Shown piece by piece: positions 57,148-64,000 of a DNA stretch of 64,000 nt (its first letter is position 1; every line of letters starts with the position of its first letter). The notes under the pieces were generated by a model that made no database searches, had not been told where the DNA came from, and was given only the letters and a program-made list of their open reading frames with translations. This DNA comes from Episyrphus balteatus (lineage: Eukaryota > Arthropoda > Insecta > Diptera > Syrphidae): contig NC_079136.1 in the NCBI RefSeq assembly GCF_945859705.1, positions 87,419,120 through 87,483,119 of the forward strand, given 5' to 3'. The translations under genes were made by a program, and so were the position numbers.

Positions 57148-57655
57148 CTAATCATCTCCACCTGCTAGATCAGAGAAAAAGTCCGACGCATTCGTATACT
57201 TTGACGATGGCAGATTATGACGATTCTCCCTATGTGCATTGTGCTTAGAATTATACTTGATGTCAGCAAAATCTTCAAAATACGTTACATTCCAGAAGCG
57301 AACATCATTATTGTGCGAAGTTGATGCCAATAATTGACCGTTATTACTTATATCCAAAGCTTCAATAGGAAGACTATGTTGCCCAACAACTCCCAGTGTT
57401 TTAAATGGAGCTATATGAACGGCACGCAAAATACCTTCTTCGCCAGCTACACATGCAATTCGATCGGTTACAGGGATCATAACACTCATTGATGATTTAA
57501 CTCCAGGGAACATATCTGAATGATATCCAAATTGACCCCAATTGTAAGTATAGAGACGTCCTTTTGATGTGCCAACTATCAATTTAGAATCACCACGAAA
57601 TGTTCCCATACAAGAGAGTTCTTCTTCATACGGTTCAGATTGGACGAATAGTTTG
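57148..57655 (-). CDS. Wdr55: WDR55 homologue, last exon
   Basis: 168 codons plus stop after a split Arg codon shared with the previous exon. It reads KLFVQSEPYEEELSCMG, GTSKGRLYTYNWGQFGYH, ITDRIACVAGEEG-like PVTDRIACVAGEEG, VVGQHSLPIEALDISNNG, HNNDVRFWNV and an acidic end (FFSDLAGGDD). These are the last WD40 blades and tail of WDR55, a nucleolar protein needed for rRNA processing in vertebrates. Acceptor on the minus strand: TTTTGTATTATAG. Convergent with RAD1. Confidence 0.93.
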
Positions 57656-57712
57656 CTATAATACAAAATTAAAACATGTAAATTAAGAATATATTATTTG
57701 ATATTTGCGTAC

Positions 57713-57881
57713 CGTGCTGCCAAGTTTAATGTTGTTAAGTAACCATCAGCGCTTGTAACAAGAAGTAATTTCTTTGCATCGTTTGTTAGCATTGAAAGAA
57801 TACTGTCTTCGACTTCTTTAAGTGAGAATACTGCATCCTTAGTCCTTAAATCCCATAGCTTAACTGTTCCACTGTCATCAC
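57713..57881 (-). CDS. Wdr55: WDR55 homologue, penultimate exon
   Basis: A 169-bp exon (acceptor ACTATTTAG, donor GTACGC, followed by a 57-bp intron) reading GDDSGTVKLWDLRTKDAVFS and KLLLVTSADGYLTTLNLAAR. The phase matches at both sides, and GTVKLWD is a WD40 blade ending. The preceding exons, with the acidic N-terminus and first blades, were not found between 57882 and 64000, so they likely lie beyond the window, leaving an intron of more than 6 kb. Confidence 0.92.
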
Positions 57882-58155
57882 CTAAATAGTAGGGGTTTCA
57901 ATTATGCAATGACTTGAGCTATAATATTTTTTTTATAAAAATGCAAAACTATAAACATAAGAGTTTCATTGAGACAGAAATAAACTAAAGATACTTGATA
58001 GGTGGAGATAGGATTAGAACCAATTTTTTTCTTTTACCATTCACTTAATTTTGGAATACAGAATTTTAAAGCTAGAAAATTATTTATTTTTTTTGTAGAA
58101 ATGTAATTTAGATTTTGCAGAATTATGGATTTACAGAATTTTCAGATTTACAGAT
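57882..58155. other. WDR55 intron, unremarkable part
   Basis: AT-rich, no exon or repeat recognised. Confidence 0.5.
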
Positions 58156-59960
58156 AATCCAGTCAAATAAGGGTTTCACCTCGGAATGAATGCTAATAGA
58201 AATTTTTTTTGCTCAATATCTTCGTTTTGGCATTCTATAACATACCTCAAAAGTCTAGAAAAATCTAATGTCCGCGAGTCGCGATTTTCAAGGTCAAAGC
58301 GCGAAAGGAGATTTTCAAAATTAGCAATAATAGACAATGGTATTATATACACATATATGATACATGTCTTCGAGGTATTTTTTAATGCTGATGCCAAAAA
58401 ATCTAAAATCAAGACAATCTGACGTCTCTGAAAAAAGTTATACCAGTTTTTCATCTGTCAACCCATATTATTATAAAGCTATGATTACACGGTCAACGAA
58501 ATGGGTCAACGCGTTGACTCTCTGACGTAAAAATGAAGTCACAATCTGTCCCAAGAGTGTCACGTCGTGTGATCGTCAACGAAAACTGCTGTCATTGCAT
58601 TGACGGCTACGATGACACTCGCGTTGACACACATTTTTGGGTCAACGCATTGACTATTTTCGATGACGGTGTAATCTCTCTGTCATTGCCATTGGGACGC
58701 GTTGACAGGGTTTTAGGACTGGGTGTCATCGCAATGACCCTGTCCCAGCGTTGACGCGGCAGAATTTAATACCGTGTCATCGTTTCAGATTGACATTGTT
58801 TTTTGTATAGAAATGTGATGAAAGTTGGATGGGAAAAATATTTTGTAGGGCGATTTTTTGAATGGAGTACCGTTTTGGAGGGAGGGCGGTTCTCATTTCA
58901 CCTTTTTGTTATTTTTTTTACAAAAAAAAACTTTTCGGTATGGCCATGGCATCCATGTTGGATGCAAAAAATTTTTTTTTTGCAAAAAACCAAAAACCAT
59001 TTGTATGTATATTCCAAACTACATTTTAAGACCATAACCATTAACATTGGGTGCGGCGTTCCTATGCTATAAGCGTTTGAAGGTGGCCATATTGATTTTT
59101 ATTCGATTTTTTTTAAATCAAATGTCGAAACTTTATTAAATTTTTTTCTAATTTTTCGACAAAACTTTGGTAATTTTACATTTATATTCGTTCAACAATC
59201 TTATCAGCAATCATTTAAGACTTTCATCTTAAAAGTGCATTGCGTATATCTCGAAATTTTTAAATTTCAATGCAACCATGTCAAACTAATTTTTGTTTAA
59301 TTTTTCTATGAGAACTTTTTTCAAATCTCATTTTCTCCGCTTTTTTTTTCAAAATATTTTTGGAAAATTTAAATTTTTGGTTTGTGTCAAACATTGTGAT
59401 CAACAGTTTTGCGAGTCAACGCGTTGACACTGCTAAGTAAACGTCACGCTGACACACCTGCGCGTCAACGTAATTTAGGAGAATATTGACGCAATAGTGT
59501 CAATCGTGTGATAGTCAATGTTTTAAGCATTGACATTGTGAACGTTGACGGTGAGATGACAGAGAGAATATGGATTTTTTCTTGACGTCAGAGAGTCAAC
59601 GCGTTGACCGATTTCGTTGACCGTGTAATCATAGCTTAACAGTTGCAAACTTACTACCGAAAAACCCTTAAAAGTTATGGTAGAGGAACCAAATTTTGCA
59701 TGAAGGTTTTCATATCCATTATTATTAAGAATCAAAAAAATGCAATGAAAAAAACATTCATATCTATGAAAAATTGGTATTTTTTGAAAAAAAGGGAACA
59801 TTTTGGGATATGCACTAAAAAACATTCTGGTACAATCTTGGAATTAGTGCTAATAGGCTAATTTTTGTGTTTCTATCTTTGTTTGGATATTCTATATCTT
59901 ATGTCAAAAATCTAAAAAAAATCTCATGTCTGCAAGTTTACGAAAAAATATGGGAGGTAG
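58156..59960 (-). repeat. Dispersed repeat A, copy split by an insertion
   Basis: 58156-58476 and 59637-59960 are the inverted form of 22470-21850 or so. The join AACCCATATTATTATAA to CAGTTGCAAACTTACT corresponds to the uninterrupted sequence near 22130-22160. This gives the empty site for the 58477-59636 element. Confidence 0.75.
58477..59636. mobile_element. PIF/Harbinger-like element, TAA-flanked
   Basis: Inverted termini of about 50 bp (AGCTATGATTACACGGTCAA, then GTCAACGCGTTGAC and GAGTCAACGCG words) match almost exactly. TAA flanks both sides (58474-58476 and 59637-59639), confirmed by the uninterrupted repeat-A copy. Subterminal DNA is full of GTTGAC/GTCAACG words in both orientations (58500-58790 and 59415-59610). 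The middle is repeat-B sequence. No transposase. Confidence 0.85.
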
Positions 59961-59990
59961 GTACCTTTAATAATAATTTAAATATATTTA

Positions 59991-60642
59991 CAGCCCTATT
60001 TATAAACTCATCATAGAGAGTACATAGCATTATGTACTCTTTATAATGTATTTAAACAAAAAATTGTGATTTATAATATATATGCAACGTTTAATAAAGG
60101 TTGTATAAGCTAAACGCGTTTTGAGGTTGTTTAGAGCCTGAATAAGAATTTATTTTGCTTAAATGTCATTGGAACTTCACATAATTTTCAGAAAAATAAA
60201 ACATAGCAATGATTTGCATATATATATTTTTTTTAATTGAAGAATGTATTTTTTGACAATTTGAAATCAACTAAAACAAAAAATAAGAAATTTGGAGATT
60301 TTTTCCTGATATAATTTCCTGATTTATGTATATATGTATGTAGGTATATTATATGACATTGAGAACTTTCACTCACATTTTTGTTTTTTTTTTTTTTTGT
60401 TTATTTTCGAATCAGATGGAATTATTTTATCGACAGATGGAGTTGTTTGTCGTTTTAAAAAGTACTTATTTTCTTTTTTAGTACTTATTTGGACACAAAC
60501 CTAGCATAATTATAATGGCTAAGAAAATGTTTTAATAAATAGAAATTTATGAAACGTCGCATAGAGGCTACGTAAAACTTTATGTATTGTATAACTATGC
60601 AGCCGTTTAGAGCTGTTTAGCGAAATCTAATAAATAAGGCTG
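59991..60642. mobile_element. PIF/Harbinger-like MITE, TTA-flanked
   Basis: CAGCCCTATTTATAAACT at the left and, inverted, CAGCCTTATTTATTAGATT at the right; TTA at 59988-59990 and 60643-60645. 652 bp, non-coding. Confidence 0.75.
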
Positions 60643-60688
60643 TTAATGTATAAAATATTTGATTATTTTCATTCTTCATTTACAAATA

Positions 60689-61169
60689 CAGTAGTCCCTC
60701 GATAATGTGAATTACCGATAATTTCTCTAAAATGTGAATCGCCAAAAATTTACATTGTCATCTCTATAATGTGAACTTTGAAAATTTTTAGACTCTGTAA
60801 TGTGAATTTCTTTTGTAAAAGCTTGTGTGTTTTTCTTGTTGGTGCACGCAATTTTTTTATAATCCTGATATAATAGATAGTAATAGACAACTGTTATTGG
60901 TCTAGATAAATCTTAAGATATATTAAATGCGATGACTTTTTTTTTTGATGTTTTGAAATGGAGTATACTCGTATAATTACTTGTATTGAAATTTTTTTTC
61001 AATAAATGCTTAAATTTAACTTCAAAAAATGTTTGTGTGTTACATTCATTGCTTATAAATATTGTTTTAATCAGTTTAATGAAAATTAGAAATAGTTCCA
61101 GTAATGTGAATCCTTCTAAAATCCGAAAACGCCTTGTTTTAATTAGTTCACATTATCGAGGGACTACTG
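60689..61169. mobile_element. pogo/Tigger-like MITE, TA-flanked
   Basis: CAGTAGTCCCTCGATAATGT at the left and its exact inverse ACATTATCGAGGGACTACTG at the right, TA at 60687-60688 and 61170-61171. The AATGTGAA motif is repeated inside. CAGTAGTCCCTCG-type termini with TA are typical of pogo relatives. 481 bp, no transposase. Confidence 0.85.
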
Positions 61170-61399
61170 TATAATGTATTCACATTTTTTAAGCCGAACA
61201 GGAATATCACTGGCAGACACGAAATATTTTTTAAACGACAAATAAAAAATTTATTTATTTACATCTTCTCTTCCAATTAGTTTTTTATTTTAATTATTTC
61301 AAGGGTAATATCACTAGCAGACACAAAATATTTTCCACAACAAAACCAAAACGAAAGCCAAACTACAGCAAAATGTCAGTCGTATTGAAAAAACGAGTA

Positions 61400-61529
61400 T
61401 CGTTCAGCCTTAAACGATTTTCGTTTTACGCAGTCGCGTGTCATCGTTTTTATACGATAATCGTTTTACGGAGTCGCTTTTCAACGATAACGAGTCGATT
61501 TAAACGATAATCGTTTTACGTAATAGGCC
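61400..61529. repeat. Tandem-like CGATAATCGTTTTACG repeats
   Basis: Three imperfect units of about 50 bp containing ACGATAATCGTTTTACG and AGTCGC, ending GTAATAGGCC. It is probably one end of a MITE that interrupts the LINE fragment at 61530; the other end was not found. Confidence 0.55.
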
Positions 61530-61990
61530 CCCTGGGATCCAGACAAGAGTGATTGTGAGGCTTTCGCTTAGCATTGAGAGTTGCTCTCTGCACTGCTGAA
61601 CCAGTTTGGATGATGTCATGACCGAAGAAATTGCTTTTAGAGCTGCCTGATTATCTGTTAGTATAGCTACATTCTGGGTTTGATTTAAATTTATTCTTAG
61701 TAAATTGCAAGCTTCCTTATTTACCAGCAATTCTGCTTGAAACACGCTTGCAAAATTTGGAAGTCGAAAGGATTTTGAAATATTAAGGGATTCCAGATAG
61801 ACACCCGCACCAACCCCATAGTCCATTTTTGAGCCATCAGTAAAAATGCAAGTGTCGAAGTTTTTCGTCACAATGCCCTCTTCCCAGTCTGTTACATTTT
61901 TTATGAAGGTCTATGGGTAAAAGGTGTAAGAGAACGTTTAGAGCCTCAGTGAGGCATCTTTTAAGATAGTAAGAAATTTTCATTTTAAGC
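61530..61990 (-). pseudogene. LINE RNase H domain fragment
   Basis: The minus strand reads ALNVLLHLLPIDLH, then, after a frameshift, CIFTDGSKMDYGVGAGVY, FQAELLVNKEACNLL, ILTDNQAALKAI and VWIPG. D (FTDGS), E (QAE) and D (TDN) of the RNase H active site are present. The domain is cut at VWIPG by other repeat DNA. RNase H occurs in I, Loa, Outcast and R1-related non-LTR elements; the clade is not decided. Confidence 0.8.
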
Positions 61991-62030
61991 TTAGCTGTTA
62001 TCTCTGATGTTCAAATCTTGAGAACAGTTA

Positions 62031-62947
62031 CGGCCGATTTCTTCACAGAGTCCTAGCACTAGTACCGGTCCTAGTCCTAAAGTTAGTACTCAAATCGGTA
62101 TCAACTCATTTCTTCACTCAGGTACTAAGCCTTAGAACTGTCAATTTAGGACCGAGTACTAGTTAGGACTCTGTACTAGCTAGCTCCTCAAAATCAGCTA
62201 GGACCTGGTTATTATACCAATCGTTAGGACTCAAATCGGTACCAAATGATTTCTTCACCAAAGTCCTAAGCCTTAGTACTGTCAAATTGGTACCGAGTAT
62301 TAGTTAGGACTCGGTATTTGTTAGGACCTTGAAATCGGTAGTCTAGCGCTTAGTACTTGAATCAAAGCAATGAATTTCATTTACTGTTATTTTTATTGAA
62401 ATCTGTAAAATTACACATCTATATGCAAACTGTCTATGTTATTTCTTTATATGATTATTCTTCCTATAGGCAACTGGTGGTTCATCCGTTGCTAGTCCAG
62501 ATTATTGAAATCCCTCGTCATTGGTTATTAGATTTGCCAATTTGAATTAGATCAAAACATTCCATTTTTGATTGTCACACTTCTTGATTGAACTTTATTT
62601 TTTTTTTCTTGTTGGGGCTTTTTAAGCTTTATTATGTATATTTTTTTTAAATATTTTCTCAATGGTGATATCATTAATTTAACGTTTTATGTCTATTTGT
62701 TTTGTTTTATTTGTTGAAATATCAAAATAAAATAATTTCAAACATCAAAATATTGTCAAAATGACAGTTAGACCAGTTTTATACGAATTAATTCTTAGGA
62801 CCGCGTTGTGAACTTAGATCAGGTCCTATAAATGTGAAGAAATGCTCAGGTCCTAACTTTTCCTTAGGACCAAGTACTAGTGCTAGGACCTGGGCTAGCT
62901 AGACCGTGTACTAAGCTGGCTTAGTACTCATGTGAAGAAATTGGCCG
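62031..62947 (+). mobile_element. PIF/Harbinger non-autonomous element, relative of 33250-35422
   Basis: Termini CGGCCGATTTCTTCACAGAG and, inverted, CGGCCAATTTCTTCACATGA are flanked by TTA (62028-62030 and 62948-62950). Both ends match the transposase-carrying copy over about 300 bp; the middle (62360-62700) differs and has no transposase. A 62-codon frame at 62357-62545 is unrecognised. Confidence 0.88.
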
Positions 62948-62950
62948 TTA

Positions 62951-63784
62951 AGAAAAGTGTAACGAAGAGAATGTCAAGATTTTGTTCATAAGTGCCGGCA
63001 AGCCTGATAGCTAGTTCACCAACGAATCGTAGCTAATTCAATAACCTGGGAAAGCCACAGATAAAGCAGTCACCGACCGAAAGAAAAACCATGTTAAAAT
63101 AAGTAATTATTTAAAAGACAGTTTGCGTTGCGGATGTTCATAACTCAATAAAAATAAATTTTTTGAAAACTGAATATTTAGTGTTTTGGTGCAGTTTTGT
63201 TTTATAGCAGTCATTGGGCGAATCTAATGAAGACAATTTTGATCATAGTCTGCAATACTAGCTGTGTTTTTTTTTTTTGGCATTACTATCCTTATCCGCA
63301 GTTGGCGTTTAGATGTTTTACAAAAACAACATGCAGCTGCCGATATGAATAGAAGCTAAACCAAGCTGCGGATAGCTATGCCAAAAAAACGCCTACTATT
63401 TGTAAATAGAAGACATTTTGTGTTGGAAATTGGAAGACAGATGTCGGACGGCCATCACTGATACCACTGCCCGTAAAATAGTCCCGAAAGATGATATTTT
63501 GAGTTAAAATTGTATGCAGGTGACTTCATTTATACTTTCATAAACTGTGGTTTTCCTATTAGAAATGGATAATTTTCTGCAAAGCGAACGTTTTTATTTC
63601 ATAATAATTTATTCAAAAACTGCATTGCTATTGCGATATATCTTAAAAAAAAAAATTACAAAATGCCAAAATTAGAATAAAAATCAATAAATTCGAAAAT
63701 TACACATTTCAAAGCACACCAAAGTTCAAAAATGCTCATACAATTTTAAAATAAATGCAAAAACTCAATAAGATTTGAGTATTA
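62951..63784. other. No gene seen
   Basis: AT-rich. 63260-63400 contains an inverted pair (TTTTTTTTTGGCATTACTATC with CCGCAGTTGGCG; AGCTGCGGATAGC with TATGCCAAAAAAACGCC), probably a small MITE. 63470-63784 may be interior of the third Harbinger copy. Confidence 0.4.
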
Positions 63785-64000
63785 TCGTCGCTAGACTGTC
63801 GATTTTTAGGTTCTAACTTTTACGAAGTCCTAAGTAAAACTCGGTACCAATTTGACAGTACTAGGGCCTAGTACTTGTGTGAAGAAATCACTTGGTACCG
63901 ATTTGAGTACTAACGATTGGTATAATAACCAGGTCCTAGCTAATTTTGAGGAGCTAGCTAGTACCGAGTCCTAAGTAGTACTCGGTCCTAAATTGACAGT
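63785..64000 (-). mobile_element. Third Harbinger-family copy, inverted, running off the window
   Basis: TCGCTAGACTGTCGATTTTT through CTAAATTGACAGT is the inverse of the left subterminal part of 33250-35422 (about 33335-33785) without the LINE insertion. Its terminus lies beyond 64000. Confidence 0.8.

Noticed and set aside
58176..58454. 92-codon minus-strand frame, similar to one at 4465-4776
   Set aside because: Similar because both are copies of repeat A; frames and stops differ between copies.

Overview
The window looks like nuclear DNA of an insect, most likely a higher fly (Diptera). It is strongly AT-rich and dense in transposable elements. The few host genes have short GT-AG introns, and the WDR55-like exons read closely like the dipteran orthologue. 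There is no sign of bacterial, organellar or viral gene organisation.

Host genes. (1) 32691-33020 (+): a two-exon gene for an 88-residue secreted protein with one six-cysteine chitin-binding (peritrophin-A) domain, with a TATA box upstream and an AATAAA signal downstream. (2) 42846-43378 (+): a two-exon ZSWIM7/SWS1 gene with a SWIM zinc finger, a homologous-recombination factor. (3) RAD1 (+), of the 9-1-1 checkpoint clamp: exon 1 at 43430-43528 begins 51 bp after the ZSWIM7 stop, and exon 2 at 52739-53458 follows a 9.2 kb intron full of transposons. (4) 57148-57881 (-): the last two exons of WDR55. Its earlier exons are not seen and probably lie beyond the right edge.

Transposons, left to right. 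2.7-10.3 kb is a nest: a palindromic repeat holds a TA-flanked MITE at its centre, which holds an element starting ACTTGCTC, which holds a 4 kb element with 31-bp CATTG termini and a 7-bp target duplication. A hAT copy sits in the right palindrome arm. 11343-15065 is a full-length RTE-type retrotransposon with an open 1036-codon frame and an exact 18-bp target duplication. 16.3-19.8 kb has a second copy of the MITE, a foldback element and a tandem array built on TGACGCGCGTCA. 27666-30128 is a piggyBac-like element (TTAA) containing a broken Tc1 transposase, itself split by a small CATTG element. 31.1-32.3 kb is the 3' end of a non-LTR element. 33250-35422 is a PIF/Harbinger element with a broken transposase, with non-autonomous relatives at 62031-62947 and 63785-64000. 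The RAD1 intron and the 54-62 kb region hold more MITEs flanked by TA or by TAA/TTA, and LINE fragments.

Genes working together. ZSWIM7 and RAD1 both act in the response to broken or stalled DNA and are packed stop-to-start, which suggests shared transcription. RAD1 (+) and WDR55 (-) are convergent. All other long open frames I examined are transposon pieces or chance frames.
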